Shown piece after piece: positions 1 to 8,228 of a stretch of 64,000 nt of DNA. Both the position numbers and the translations under genes were made by a program. This DNA is from Amycolatopsis sp. CA-128772 (GTDB taxonomy: Bacteria > Actinomycetota > Actinomycetes > Mycobacteriales > Pseudonocardiaceae), in NCBI RefSeq assembly GCF_002904295.1, contig NZ_PPHG01000077.1, positions 1 through 64,000 on the forward strand, given 5' to 3'. The first letter of the stretch is position 1, and the number at the start of each line of letters is the position of its first letter. The notes beneath the pieces are model-generated. The model had not been told where the DNA came from, did not search any database, and saw nothing but the letters and a program-made list of their open reading frames with translations.

Positions 1-2431
1 GCGGGCCGGCCTGCTGGCGGTCCACCGGCGGCGGCCCGGCCGGGACCGGCGCGGGCTGGCGCGGGGGCGCCGGCGGCTCGTCGTCCTCGAGGTCGCCGAA
101 CAGCTCTTCGGCGCTGGTGAACGCCGTCTGCTCCTGCGGCGGGACCGGCGGCTCGGGCTTGCGGACGGCGTACGAACCGGTCGCGACCTCGGGCGACAGC
201 GTCGCGACGACCCGCTGCGGCGCCGGTTCCGGCTCGGGCTCGGGTTCCGGTTCGGGCTCCGGCGCGGGCGGCTCCTCGGCGGGGACGTGCCCCTCCGGGT
301 TGAGCAGCAGCTTGCCGAGCATGAACGCGGCCGCGTCCTCGGCGTCGCCGAACACCGCGGGGTTGCTGAGCTGGCCGTCGTACCAGCCGACGCGCCAGCC
401 GTCCTCGACCTCCTCGACGCTCCACCCGTGCTCGGCGGGTTCGCCCAGCTTGTAGCCGCTTTCGGGGACGTCGAGCTCGTCCAGCTTGGCCTGCAGCCCG
501 GCGAGCACCGGGTGGTCCGGCGTCTCGCGGCGCAGCGCCCGGCGGCCCGGACGCGGGGCGGCGAGCGGCTCGCCCTGGGCGGCGGGCTGGGCCGGTGACT
601 GGGGGGCCGGCGGCTCCGGCACGGGCAGCACGCCGGGGACGTCGGGCTGGGTGATCATGGTCGGCGGCCCGGGGTCGAACGCGGGCTGGTCGCTCCGCCG
701 CGGCGGCTGGAAGGCGTGCGACGGCTCGTCGTCGTGCCGCTGGGGCTGGAACGGCTCGTCGTCGTGATCCTGAGGGTGGCCGGGTCCCGCGAACGGCTCG
801 TCGTCGTGCTGCGGCGGCTGGAACGCGTGCGACGGCTCGTCGTCGTGCCGCTGCGGCTGGCCGGGCGCCTGGAACGCCTGCGGAGCGTCGTCCGGCCGCG
901 GTGGCTGGCCCGGGGCCTGGAACGCGTGCGACGGGTCCTCGTCGTGCTGCGGCTGGAAGGCGTGCGGCGCCTCGTCCTCGTCCTCGTGCGGCTGACCCGC
1001 CGGGAACGCGTGGGCCGCCTCCTCGCCGTGCGGCCCGGCCGGCTCCTCGTCGTGCTGCTCGGGCGCGAAGGCGTGCTCGTCCTCGTGCGGCGGCTGGAAC
1101 GCGGCGTGCTCGTCGTCGTGACGCGGGAAGGGCTCGCCGTCGCGCGGGGCCTCCGGTTCGTGCCCGATCGGCTGGTCGGGGACGTATTCCGCGGTCTCTT
1201 CGAGGTCGGGCACCCGGCCCGGCTCCGGCGAGCTGCCGTTCGTCCCCGGTGCGTGCTCCGCCTGCTGGTCGTAGTCCTCTTCGCCGTAGTGCTCGTCTTC
1301 CGCGGCGAAGCGGTCGTCGAACTCCTGGTCGTAACCCTCTTGGGCGTATTCGTGCTCTTCGGCGGGGGCCTCCGGCTCGGCGGGGGCGTGCGCCGCGAGG
1401 GGCGGCTCCACCGGCGCGGGGGGCCCCTGGTGCTGCTGCGGCGGCGCGACGGGCGCGGCACCGGGCGGCGGCCCCACGGGCGCCTGCTGCTGCGGCGGCA
1501 TCGGCGGCGGACCCTGCGGGGGCGGACCCTGCATCGGCGGGCCCTGGGGCGGCATGCCCTGCGGGGGCGGTCCGACCGGGCGCTGCTGCTGCGGCGGGGG
1601 CTGGCTGCCCCGGGTCAGGTACCCGGCCGCGGCCTGCAGCGTCGGCTCGTCGACCGGCGGCAGCGAGAAGCCGACCGCGCGGACGTGCTCGACCAGGTCG
1701 GGTTCGGGCGAAACGCCGTACTTGTGCAGGTAGAAGTTGACGGCGGCGGGCCAGATCCACTGCCCGTCGCTGTGGAAGGCGACCGGGACGGTGGCCTCGG
1801 GCGCCGCGGCCAGCCGGTCGATGTCGTAGCCGCGCTCGGGCACCACCAGCGGCGCGTGCTCCAGGTACTCCAGCAGCCGGTCCTGCTCGTCGACCTCGAG
1901 GTCCGGACGGTTGATGACCGGGCGGCCCGCCGGGCCGACGGTGTCGAAGATCCGGGCGATCCGGAAGTGCGGGCCGGGCTGCTCCGGGCCGAGCCCGGAC
2001 ATCCGCCGGATCAGCCATTCGGGCACGTTCTCCTCGGAGCGCGGGAACATCCGCAGCTCGTCGGAGTAGGCCTGCGGCGGCGGCGCGAGGTTCCACACCG
2101 GCTCGTCGCGGTTGTACTCGAGGTTGTAACTGGACGGGTGATCCAGCTGGTAGCGCGCGTTGAACCACGTTCCGCGACCGTCTCGGTACATGCCGCCGCG
2201 GAGCCGGCCGAACAGGGTCGCGATGTCGTGGGTCGCGAGCCAGTCGTGCGCCGTGCCGTCCTCGGTGACGATCTCGCCGGTCAGCTCGTGGTACCTCCCG
2301 ACGGCTCGGTACTCCGCGGTGACCTTGCGCCAGTCGCGCGGAGCGGCACGGAGCAGGGCAAGTCCGATCTGCTTGACCAGGGTGTCCTGCTCGGTCGCGT
2401 TCAGCTGCGTCGTCGGTTGTGCCACCCGCAC
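1..2431 (-). CDS. TNT-toxin-like multidomain protein, incomplete at window edge
   Basis: The gene reads leftward and runs off position 1, so its C-terminus is missing. The N-terminal part (about residues 1-110, core RAAPRDWRKVTAEYRAVG, then SSYNLEYNRDEPVW) resembles the YezG/DUF600 immunity-like fold. A second globular part (about 170-285, FHSDGQWIWPAAVNFYLHKY) precedes a long Pro/Gln/His/Asp/Glu-rich linker with repeated HDDEPSHAFQPP-type units. A short domain with GWSVEEVEDGWRVGWYDG follows near residue 680. This order matches actinobacterial proteins annotated as TNT-related glycohydrolase toxins; the TNT domain itself would lie outside the window, so toxin activity is inferred. Two GTG starts are possible (2431 or 2425); the second gives the usual-looking VAQPTTQLNA. 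It is divergent from folD. Confidence 0.7.
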   Translation of the reverse strand, partial: MRVAQPTTQLNATEQDTLVKQIGLALLRAAPRDWRKVTAEYRAVGRYHELTGEIVTEDGTAHDWLATHDIATLFGRLRGGMYRDGRGTWFNARYQLDHPSSYNLEYNRDEPVWNLAPPPQAYSDELRMFPRSEENVPEWLIRRMSGLGPEQPGPHFRIARIFDTVGPAGRPVINRPDLEVDEQDRLLEYLEHAPLVVPERGYDIDRLAAAPEATVPVAFHSDGQWIWPAAVNFYLHKYGVSPEPDLVEHVRAVGFSLPPVDEPTLQAAAGYLTRGSQPPPQQQRPVGPPPQGMPPQGPPMQGPPPQGPPPMPPQQQAPVGPPPGAAPVAPPQQHQGPPAPVEPPLAAHAPAEPEAPAEEHEYAQEGYDQEFDDRFAAEDEHYGEEDYDQQAEHAPGTNGSSPEPGRVPDLEETAEYVPDQPIGHEPEAPRDGEPFPRHDDEHAAFQPPHEDEHAFAPEQHDEEPAGPHGEEAAHAFPAGQPHEDEDEAPHAFQPQHDEDPSHAFQAPGQPPRPDDAPQAFQAPGQPQRHDDEPSHAFQPPQHDDEPFAGPGHPQDHDDEPFQPQRHDDEPSHAFQPPRRSDQPAFDPGPPTMITQPDVPGVLPVPEPPAPQSPAQPAAQGEPLAAPRPGRRALRRETPDHPVLAGLQAKLDELDVPESGYKLGEPAEHGWSVEEVEDGWRVGWYDGQLSNPAVFGDAEDAAAFMLGKLLLNPEGHVPAEEPPAPEPEPEPEPEPEPAPQRVVATLSPEVATGSYAVRKPEPPVPPQEQTAFTSAEELFGDLEDDEPPAPPRQPAPVPAGPPPVDRQQAGP
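715..1110 (-). repeat. In-frame linker repeats (HDDEPSHAFQ type)
   Basis: Within the toxin-like gene, DNA motifs such as GGCTCGTCGTCGTG recur at irregular short spacing. On the minus strand they encode imperfect repeats of HDDEPSHAFQPP, HDDEPFAGPG and PSHAFQAPGQP. The segment is acidic, His-rich and low complexity, so it is probably a flexible linker whose length can vary by slippage or recombination. Confidence 0.75.
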
Positions 2432-2645
2432 ATTTTGACTGCTCGCGCGCGCGAGTGCACCCCGCATGTGGTTTTTGCCGCCCGGTCACCCGATGGCACC
2501 GCGCCTGACCTCGAACGATGCGACGTGCGGTAGATCACAGCTTGATCGCGGGCAGCGTCGCGAATGGACCGTGTGGGGTAGCGATCACTCTACGGGCTGC
2601 GACCAGCCGCGCCTGGAAGCGACGCGCGGGGGTCGCTTTGCCAGA

Positions 2646-3512
2646 ATGGGGGCCGTGACGGCGAAGATTCTCGACGGCAAGGCCACCAAGAACGCCATTT
2701 TCGCGGAGCTCGAGCCCCGCGTCGCGGCCCTCGCCGCGAAGGGGGTGACGCCGGGTCTGGGCACGGTCCTGGTCGGCGACGACCCGGGGTCGCACTCGTA
2801 CGTGCGGATGAAGCACGCCGACAGCGGCAAGATCGGGATCAACTCCATCCGCCGCGACCTGCCGGCCGACATCACCCAGGAGAAGCTCGAAGCCGTCATC
2901 GACGAGCTGAACGCCGACCCGGCCTGCCACGGCTACATCGTCCAGCTGCCGCTGCCGAAGCACCTCGACGCGAACCGCGTGCTCGAGCGGATCGACCCGG
3001 AGAAGGACGCCGACGGCCTCGCGCCGGTCAGCCTCGGCCGGCTCGTGCTGGGCCAGCAGGGGGCGCTGCCGTGCACGCCGTACGGGATCATCGAGCTGCT
3101 CAAGCGCCACGGCGTCGAGCTGAACGGCGCGCGCGTCACCGTGGTCGGCCGCGGCATCACCGTCGGCCGGACGCTGGGCCTGCTGCTGACCCGCCGCAGC
3201 GAGAACGCCACCGTGACGCTGTGCCACACCGGCACCCGCGACCTGGCCGCCGAGGTCCGCCGCGCCGACGTCGTGGTCGCCGCGGCCGGCGTGCCGGGGA
3301 TCATCACGCCGGACATGGTGGCGCCGGGCGCCGCGGTGCTCGACGTCGGCGTGTCCCACGTGGACGGCAAGCTCACCGGCGACGTCCACCCGGGAGTGGC
3401 CGAGGTCGCCGCCTGGATTTCCCCCAACCCGGGCGGGGTCGGCCCGATGACCCGGGCGATGCTGGTGAGCAACGTCGTCGAAGCGGCGGAGCGCTCGGTC
3501 GCGGGCCGATGA
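2646..3512 (+). CDS. folD: Bifunctional methylenetetrahydrofolate dehydrogenase/cyclohydrolase FolD
   Basis: FolD oxidises 5,10-methylene-THF with NADP and hydrolyses the methenyl product to 10-formyl-THF, in the cytoplasm, supplying one-carbon units for purines and formyl-Met. The 288-residue product has the usual length. Visible are the catalytic lysine in YVRMKHAD (K56), the PxLPKHLD segment, the dinucleotide loop VVGRGITVGRT, and the C-terminal SPNPGGVGPMTRAM. ATG 2646 gives MGAVTAKILDG, close to mycobacterial FolD; GTG 2655 is an alternative with a G-run too close upstream. Its stop overlaps the start of the next gene (ATGA), so the two are translationally coupled. Confidence 0.96.
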   Translation: MGAVTAKILDGKATKNAIFAELEPRVAALAAKGVTPGLGTVLVGDDPGSHSYVRMKHADSGKIGINSIRRDLPADITQEKLEAVIDELNADPACHGYIVQLPLPKHLDANRVLERIDPEKDADGLAPVSLGRLVLGQQGALPCTPYGIIELLKRHGVELNGARVTVVGRGITVGRTLGLLLTRRSENATVTLCHTGTRDLAAEVRRADVVVAAAGVPGIITPDMVAPGAAVLDVGVSHVDGKLTGDVHPGVAEVAAWISPNPGGVGPMTRAMLVSNVVEAAERSVAGR

Positions 3513-3826
3513 CGATGACGGAGGACCGGCGGGAGGTGTCCGCCCACCGGCCGTCCCGGTTCACCCAGCTCCCGTTCGCGGCGGTGCTGCTGGTGGTGGC
3601 GGTCGCGGCCCTGCGGATCTTCCAGTACCACTGGCGGGAGGGCGCGGCGCTGATCGGCGTCGCGCTCCTCCTCGCCGCGGTCCTGCGCGGGGTGCTCCCG
3701 ACGGCCCGGGCGGGCCTGCTGGCGATCCGCGGCAAGCTCGTCGACGTGGTGACGTTCACCGCCCTGGCGGCGGCGGTGCTGTACGTCGCCCTGACGATCA
3801 TCGGCGGCCCGCTCGGCTCCGCCTGA
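3509..3826 (+). CDS. DUF3017 small membrane protein
   Basis: A 105-residue protein with a charged N-terminal 20 residues and three hydrophobic segments (about 23-40, 45-62 and 80-100). Actinobacteria commonly carry a DUF3017 protein directly after folD and this matches in size, position and topology; the function is unknown. It overlaps folD by four bases (ATGA) and ends just before a strong hairpin terminator, so folD and this gene form a two-gene operon. ATG 3515 is a possible later start. Confidence 0.8.
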   Translation: MTMTEDRREVSAHRPSRFTQLPFAAVLLVVAVAALRIFQYHWREGAALIGVALLLAAVLRGVLPTARAGLLAIRGKLVDVVTFTALAAAVLYVALTIIGGPLGSA

Positions 3827-3828
3827 AC

Positions 3829-3869
3829 GCCAAAAGCGCAACTTTCCCTATGGAAGTGGCGCTTTTGGC
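3829..3869. terminator. Bidirectional hairpin terminator
   Basis: GCCAAAAGCGC pairs with GCGCTTTTGGC across a short loop, with an added ACTT/AAGT pairing inside. It lies between the convergent ends of the DUF3017 gene and the MFS gene and could serve both strands, since A/T-rich runs are inside the stem. Confidence 0.85.
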
Positions 3870-3877
3870 AGTGACTG

Positions 3878-5062
3878 TCAGGAAGCGAGGGCGAGTTGGC
3901 GGCGTTCGGCGCGGGCCTCGCGGCGGTCGAGAGTGCCGGAGACGATCGCGAGGGTGAGTCCGAAGACGGCCAGGAGGGCGCCGACCCAGTTCGGGGCGAC
4001 CAGGCCGAGGCCGCCGGCGATGACCAGGCCGCCGAGGTAGGCGCCGATCGAATTGGCGATGTTGAACGCCGACTGCACCGCGGCCGACACCAGGGACGGA
4101 GTGCCGCCCGCCTTCTCCATGATCCGCGCCTGCATCATCGGGCCGATCATGAAGCCGGCGACGCCGACGAAGAAGATCGTGATCGCCGCGCCGACCTTGC
4201 CTTGGGCCGTGATCGTGAAGATGCCCAGCACTGACGCCAGCGCCAGCAGCGCAATGTACAGGCTCGGCATCAGCGCGCGGTCGGCCAGGCGGCCGCCGAG
4301 CAGGTTGCCGATCGTCATGCCGACGCCGGCCAGGGACAGCAGCAGGGTGACGTTCGACGGCGAGTAGCCGGCGACGTCGGTCAGCATCGGCGTGATGTAC
4401 GACAGGCAGGCGAACACCCCGCCCAGGCCGAACGTGACGATCGCCAGCGCCAGGTGCACCTGCGGCCGCTTGAACGCGCCGAGTTCGTTGCGCAGCGACG
4501 CCTCGGCGGCGGGCTTGCCCTGGTGCGGGACGAGCTTCGCGATGGCCGCGATGGCGACCAGCCCGATCACGGCGACGACGCCGAAGGTGGCGCGCCAGCC
4601 GACCTGCTGGCCGAGCAGCGTGCCCAGCGGCACGCCGATGACGTTGGCCAGGGTCAGGCCGAGGAACATCATCGACACGGCCTTGGCGCGCTGGCCCTGG
4701 CCGACGAGGCTGGAGGCGACCACGGCGCCGGCGCCGAAGAAGGCGCCGTGGGGCAGGCCGGCGAGGAACCGGAACGCGATGCCGAACTCCTGGTTGGGCG
4801 ACAGCGCGAAGAGGGCGTTGCCCACCGTGAACAGGCCCATCATGGCCAGCAGCATGGTCTTGCGCGGCAGCCGGACGGCGACCGCGGTGAGCAGGGGGGC
4901 GCCGACGACGACGCCGAGGGCGTAGGCGGAGATGAGGTGGCCGGCGGTCGGGATGTCGACGCCGAAGTCGGCGGCCGCCTGGGGCAGCACGCCCATCATG
5001 ACGAACTCGGTGGTCCCGATGCCGAAAGCTCCGATGGCGAGCGCGAGCAGCGCGACGGGCAC
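3878..5062 (-). CDS. MFS drug/sugar efflux transporter (DHA1, AraJ/CmlR-like)
   Basis: A 394-residue integral membrane protein with about 12 hydrophobic segments. It opens with the FGIGTTEFVMMGVLPQ signature of the DHA1 arabinose/chloramphenicol exporter branch and has the cytoplasmic loop motif AVRLPRKTMLLAMMG after helix 2. It probably exports small molecules by proton antiport; the substrate cannot be read from sequence. GTG 5062 follows GGAAGGAG closely. An inverted repeat (5091-5122) sits about 30 bases upstream and the ArsR gene 5248-5571 lies upstream on the same strand, so the regulator could be co-transcribed. Confidence 0.88.
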   Translation of the reverse strand: MPVALLALAIGAFGIGTTEFVMMGVLPQAAADFGVDIPTAGHLISAYALGVVVGAPLLTAVAVRLPRKTMLLAMMGLFTVGNALFALSPNQEFGIAFRFLAGLPHGAFFGAGAVVASSLVGQGQRAKAVSMMFLGLTLANVIGVPLGTLLGQQVGWRATFGVVAVIGLVAIAAIAKLVPHQGKPAAEASLRNELGAFKRPQVHLALAIVTFGLGGVFACLSYITPMLTDVAGYSPSNVTLLLSLAGVGMTIGNLLGGRLADRALMPSLYIALLALASVLGIFTITAQGKVGAAITIFFVGVAGFMIGPMMQARIMEKAGGTPSLVSAAVQSAFNIANSIGAYLGGLVIAGGLGLVAPNWVGALLAVFGLTLAIVSGTLDRREARAERRQLALAS

Positions 5063-5090
5063 GGCACTCCTTCCAGGGTGGGTAAACGAT

Positions 5091-5122
5091 TACTGAGCCT
5101 AGGTTTCTGGATCGGTTCAGTA
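5091..5122. promoter_or_regulatory. Inverted repeat upstream of MFS gene
   Basis: TACTGA-G-CC is mirrored by GG-T-TCAGTA across 14 bases. The spacing and position, just ahead of the exporter start at 5062, suit an operator for a dimeric repressor. Which regulator binds it is unknown. Confidence 0.5.
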
Positions 5123-5208
5123 GGAGGGCAAAAATAAAGACAGCCGATCGGCCCCAGCGCCGTGAGCTGCCTACACCCAGTCCAACAAGCGAAGGGGCCG
5201 GTTGTCAT

Positions 5209-5220
5209 CCCGATATCGGG
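5209..5220. other. 12-bp perfect palindrome CCCGATATCGGG
   Basis: A perfect palindrome 28 bases beyond the stop of the ArsR gene, in the 185-bp gap before the MFS gene. It may be a protein-binding site; it lacks the loop and U-tract of a terminator. Confidence 0.4.
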
Positions 5221-5247
5221 TGACGATCCGCACTCCGGGCGCGGTGA

Positions 5248-5571
5248 TCAGCGCGCGGCGGCCAGAACGCCGTTCAGCAGGCCCGGGAACAGGGCGTCGA
5301 GGTCGTTGCGGCGCAACGAGTTGAACCGGGTGGTGCCTTCCTGGCGGCCGGCCACGACGCCGGCCTGACGCAGGATGCTCAGGTGGTGGGTCAGTGTGGA
5401 CTTGGTCACCGGGACGGTGAGCCCGCCGCAGGCGATCTCCTGATCGGTGCCCGCGAGCTGCCGGACGATGGCCAGCCGCACCGGGTCGGCGAGGGCGCGG
5501 AGCACGCCTTCGACGGTGATCTCCGCCCGGGCCGGGTGGGCGATCGGGGGCAGCGTGTCGGTCTTGGCCAT
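5248..5571 (-). CDS. ArsR-family winged-helix transcriptional regulator
   Basis: A 107-residue protein of the typical ArsR size. After VLRALADPVRLAIVRQLAG comes the recognition helix region TKSTLTHHLSILRQAGVV (about 56-73) and the wing with GRQEGTTRFNSLRR. No paired cysteine metal site is obvious apart from an isolated Cys in IACGG, so it may sense something other than metal. It is divergent from the MFS gene at 5680 and upstream of the other MFS gene; ArsR-like repressors beside DHA1 exporters are common. Confidence 0.9.
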   Translation of the reverse strand: MAKTDTLPPIAHPARAEITVEGVLRALADPVRLAIVRQLAGTDQEIACGGLTVPVTKSTLTHHLSILRQAGVVAGRQEGTTRFNSLRRNDLDALFPGLLNGVLAAAR

Positions 5572-5627
5572 GAGCTCATTGTACGACGCCGGTCGAAATT
5601 GTGGCAGCGGCGTAGTACGGTGACTGT

Positions 5628-5643
5628 CGAACTACGACGTTCG
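5628..5643. promoter_or_regulatory. Candidate ArsR operator CGAAC-N6-GTTCG
   Basis: An inverted repeat CGAAC TACGAC GTTCG in the 108-bp divergent region between the ArsR gene and the MFS gene, about 37 bases upstream of the MFS start. Related GTACGAC and GTCGAA fragments flank it toward the ArsR start. This is the natural place for one regulator to control both genes; binding is inferred. Confidence 0.5.
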
Positions 5644-5679
5644 TCGAACCAATCCCTGCTTCGCTTGGGGGCTCAACCC

Positions 5680-6855
5680 ATGTCCGCACCTGCTCCTTCG
5701 AGGATTTCGGTCCTCGCGTTCGGCGCCTTCGGCGTCGGGACCAGCGGCTACATCGTCGCCGGGCTGCTGCCCGCGCTGACCGGCGAGCTGCACGTCTCGG
5801 CGACGGCCGCCGCCCAGCTCGTGACCGCCTTCGCCATCGCATACGCGGTCGGCTCGCCGCTGTTCGCCGCCGCCACCGGCACCTGGGAACGCCGGACGCT
5901 GCTGGTCGCCGCCCTCGTCGTCACCGGCGCCGGCAACCTGTTCGCCGCGCTCGCGCCCGGCTACGGCTCGCTCCTGGTCGCCCGGGTGGTGACCGCGGTC
6001 GGCGCCGCGGTGTTCACGCCGGCGGCGAGCGCCGTGGCGGCCGAGCTGACCGCCCCCGAACGCCGGGGCCGCGCCGTCGCCATGGTGTTCGGGGGACTGA
6101 CGGTCGCGCTCATCTTCGGCGTCCCGCTCGGCGGCCTGATTTCGCAGCACCTCGGCTACCGGACGGCGTTCGCGCTGGTCGCCGCGTTCTCGCTGGCGAG
6201 CGCGCTGGCCGTGCGGTTCGCGCTGCCGAGGGTCGCCGCGCCGCCGCGGGTCGGCCTCGCCGAGCGGTTCGCCCCCGGCCGTGACCCGCGGGTGCTCGTC
6301 ATGCTGGCCACGACGGTGCTCGCCTGCCTCGCCGCGTTCATGGTCTACACGTTCGTGTCACCGCTGCTGGCCGCGACCGCCGGCGTGCACGGCACGACCG
6401 TGACGGTGCTGCTCTTCTGCTACGGCGTCGGCGGCGCGATCGGCAACTTCGCGGGCGGCCGGGCGACCGACCGCTGGGGCTCGCGAACGCCGCTGCTCGT
6501 CGTCACCGTGGCCATCACCGCCGTGATGGCGCTGCTGCCGCTGACGACGGTGACGCCGGTGGCGGCCGGGATCTCGCTGTTCGTCTGGGGACTGGCGACG
6601 TGGTCGTTCAACCCGCCGGTGCAGCACCGACTGATCGAGCTGTCGCCGGGCCACGCCGGCCTGGTGCTCTCGCTCAACGCGTCCGCGATCTACCTGGGTG
6701 TCGGCCTGTCCGGCGTGGTCGGGGGAGCAGTGCTCGCTTCGGGCGGGCCGCTGCTGCTGCCCGAGGTCGCGGCCGCGCTGACCCTGGCGGCCCTGCTGCT
6801 GGTGGGCTCGGCGTGGGGGCGGGTCCGCGAGCCTCGGGAACAGGTCGCCGTCTAG
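5680..6855 (+). CDS. MFS transporter (DHA1 efflux family)
   Basis: A 391-residue protein with about 12 membrane segments. It starts with FGAFGVGTSGYIVAGLLPAL, the same N-terminal family signature as the transporter at 3878-5062, so the two are distant paralogues. Loop sequences such as GTWERRTLL and GRATDRWGSRTPL are typical MFS A-motif regions. It is driven from a promoter region shared with the divergent ArsR gene, which implies repression by that regulator. ATG 5680 is chosen because it precedes the first helix. The stop TAG overlaps the stop of the convergent DUF1918 gene. Confidence 0.88.
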   Translation: MSAPAPSRISVLAFGAFGVGTSGYIVAGLLPALTGELHVSATAAAQLVTAFAIAYAVGSPLFAAATGTWERRTLLVAALVVTGAGNLFAALAPGYGSLLVARVVTAVGAAVFTPAASAVAAELTAPERRGRAVAMVFGGLTVALIFGVPLGGLISQHLGYRTAFALVAAFSLASALAVRFALPRVAAPPRVGLAERFAPGRDPRVLVMLATTVLACLAAFMVYTFVSPLLAATAGVHGTTVTVLLFCYGVGGAIGNFAGGRATDRWGSRTPLLVVTVAITAVMALLPLTTVTPVAAGISLFVWGLATWSFNPPVQHRLIELSPGHAGLVLSLNASAIYLGVGLSGVVGGAVLASGGPLLLPEVAAALTLAALLLVGSAWGRVREPREQVAV

Positions 6856-7040
6856 TCCGCGTGGGTTTGGACTTCGCAGTCCGGCCCGGGGTAGACGAGC
6901 CCCTCGTGCCCGTCGGCGAACCGCACCAGATAGGGCGGGGCGCCGTCGGGCCCGCGGACTTCGAGGATCTCGCCGCGCTGCTCGGCCGATCCGACCGTCC
7001 GGCCGTGCACCTGGATCTCGTCTCCTACTCCTGCGTGCAT
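6852..7040 (-). CDS. DUF1918 small protein
   Basis: A 62-residue protein, MHAGVGDEIQVHGRTVG to the C-terminal DCEVQTHAD, matching the short beta-rich DUF1918 family of actinobacteria, which is of unknown function. The start is clear: GGAGGTGA lies eight bases ahead of ATG 7040. It converges with the MFS gene, the two stops sharing bases 6853-6854. Confidence 0.88.
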   Translation of the reverse strand: MHAGVGDEIQVHGRTVGSAEQRGEILEVRGPDGAPPYLVRFADGHEGLVYPGPDCEVQTHAD

Positions 7041-7115
7041 GGGCTTCACCTCCGTGTCCAGGGTAGGAGCGGAATCCGGTCCCGTGGACCCCGCGAACGG
7101 GTTAGACTCCGGAGC

Positions 7116-7157
7116 ATGATCAGCGAATTCGGAGGCGCCGCGCCTCGGCGCCGGTGA
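7116..7157 (+). other. Possible 13-codon leader peptide with hairpin
   Basis: ATG 7116 follows CCGGAG and opens a 13-codon frame (MISEFGGAAPRRR) whose TGA overlaps the GTG start of the trmH-like gene as GTGA. Bases 7134-7152 form a perfect 7-bp stem (GGCGCCG / CGGCGCC, five-base loop) inside it. It could couple translation or attenuate; equally, it may be chance in GC-rich DNA. Confidence 0.3.
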
Positions 7158-7671
7158 GCCCTTCGGTCCGGGTCCGCACGCCACGGGAGCTGCGGAAGAC
7201 CCGGCGGAGCACCGCACATTCCTGTTGGGGTCACCTGGTGGCCGCCCCGCTGTGGCCGTTGCACGGCGCGAACCTCGGCACCCTGCTGCGCACCTGCGAC
7301 GCCGTCGGCGCGTGCCTCGCCGTGCCGCGGTTCCCGTGGGTGCCCGAAGCCCTGCGGAGGGGGAACACGTTACGGCGTCCGGCTTGCGTGCACTGGGTGC
7401 ACGACCCACCGGGCTGGCTGGCGCGCGAACGGGCGGCGGGCACCCGGGTGGTCGGCGTCGAACTGGCCGAGGAAGCCGTCCGGCTGGCCGACCTGCCGCC
7501 GCGCGCGGCCGCACGATCGCCGTGCTCGGCCACGAGCAGACCGGAATCCCGCCCGAGGCGCTCGACCTGCTCGACAGCGTCGTCGAAATCCCGATGGTCG
7601 GCATCGGCGCCAGCCTGAACGTGGCCGTGGCGGGGAGTCTCGTGCTGTACAAGCTCGCGGGCCTGCTGTGA
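7154..7671 (+). pseudogene. TrmH/SpoU-family RNA 2'-O-ribose methyltransferase, frameshifted
   Basis: All three SpoU motifs are present but in two frames. Motif 1 (GANLGTLLRTCDAVGA) is in the frame starting at GTG 7154. Motif 2 (AVLGHEQTGIPPEAL) and motif 3 (IPMVGIGASLNVAVAGS) are in the frame that ends at 7671. The switch lies near 7507 in GCGCGCGGCCGC and would be repaired by one extra G, giving PPRAGRTIAVLG. Without it the first frame stops at 7618 and loses the SAM-binding knot. Either this is a recent pseudogene or a base missing from the sequence. The stop overlaps the next start (TGATG). Confidence 0.85.
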
Positions 7672-8228
7672 TGAGTCTCGAATGGACGGTCGCGGAGAAC
7701 GCCGCGTGGTGCGATCTGGTGTGCGGCGGGCGGTTCGGCCCGCGGGCGTGGACCACGCCTTCCCGCCCACCGCGATACTACCCGGACGCGGTGACGCTGA
7801 CTCCGGACGCCACCGCCGCCGACATCCTCCCGTTCGTCGACGGTTCCGCGGGGTGTTCGGTCAAGGACAGCTTCGCGACCCTGGACCTCCCGGGGTTCTC
7901 GGTGTTGTTCGAAGCGACGTGGATCGCGTGCGGGCCGGGCGTTCCCGAGCCGGGCTGGCGGCGCGTCACCGGGCACGCCTACCCGGCCGACCCGTCGGTG
8001 GCGGTGCTGTCCCGCGGCCCGGCGGCGGTCGTCGCCCACCGCGGCGACGGCGTGGTGGGGCTGTCCAACTTCTCGGGACCGGCCCGGGCGTGGCCCGGCG
8101 CGGTGGCGGCGGTGGCCGCGGCGTTCCCGGGCGTCCCGGTGGTCGGCTACGAACACGGCGACGCGCTGCGGACGGCGCTGGACCACGGCGCCGGAGCGTT
8201 GGGGCCGCTGCGCGTCTGGGTGCGCTAG
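7671..8228 (+). CDS. Hypothetical protein, possibly GNAT-like
   Basis: A 185-residue soluble protein (MSLEWTVAENAAWCDLVCGG at its start). It has a conserved-looking core CSVKDSFATLDLPGFSVLFE and ends GYEHGDALRTALDHGAG...LGPLRVWVR. The end resembles the C-terminal strand-turn of GNAT acetyltransferases (inference, weak); no acetyl-CoA loop is clear. The start overlaps the stop of the trmH-like gene (TGATG), so the two were co-translated. Its stop overlaps that of the convergent DNA repair gene by four bases. Confidence 0.7.
   Translation: MSLEWTVAENAAWCDLVCGGRFGPRAWTTPSRPPRYYPDAVTLTPDATAADILPFVDGSAGCSVKDSFATLDLPGFSVLFEATWIACGPGVPEPGWRRVTGHAYPADPSVAVLSRGPAAVVAHRGDGVVGLSNFSGPARAWPGAVAAVAAAFPGVPVVGYEHGDALRTALDHGAGALGPLRVWVR

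Noticed and set aside
716..2533. Very long plus-strand frame opposite the toxin-like gene
   Set aside because: It is Arg/Leu/Val-rich mirror sequence of a clearly coding minus strand and has no domains; long antisense frames are expected in such GC-rich DNA.
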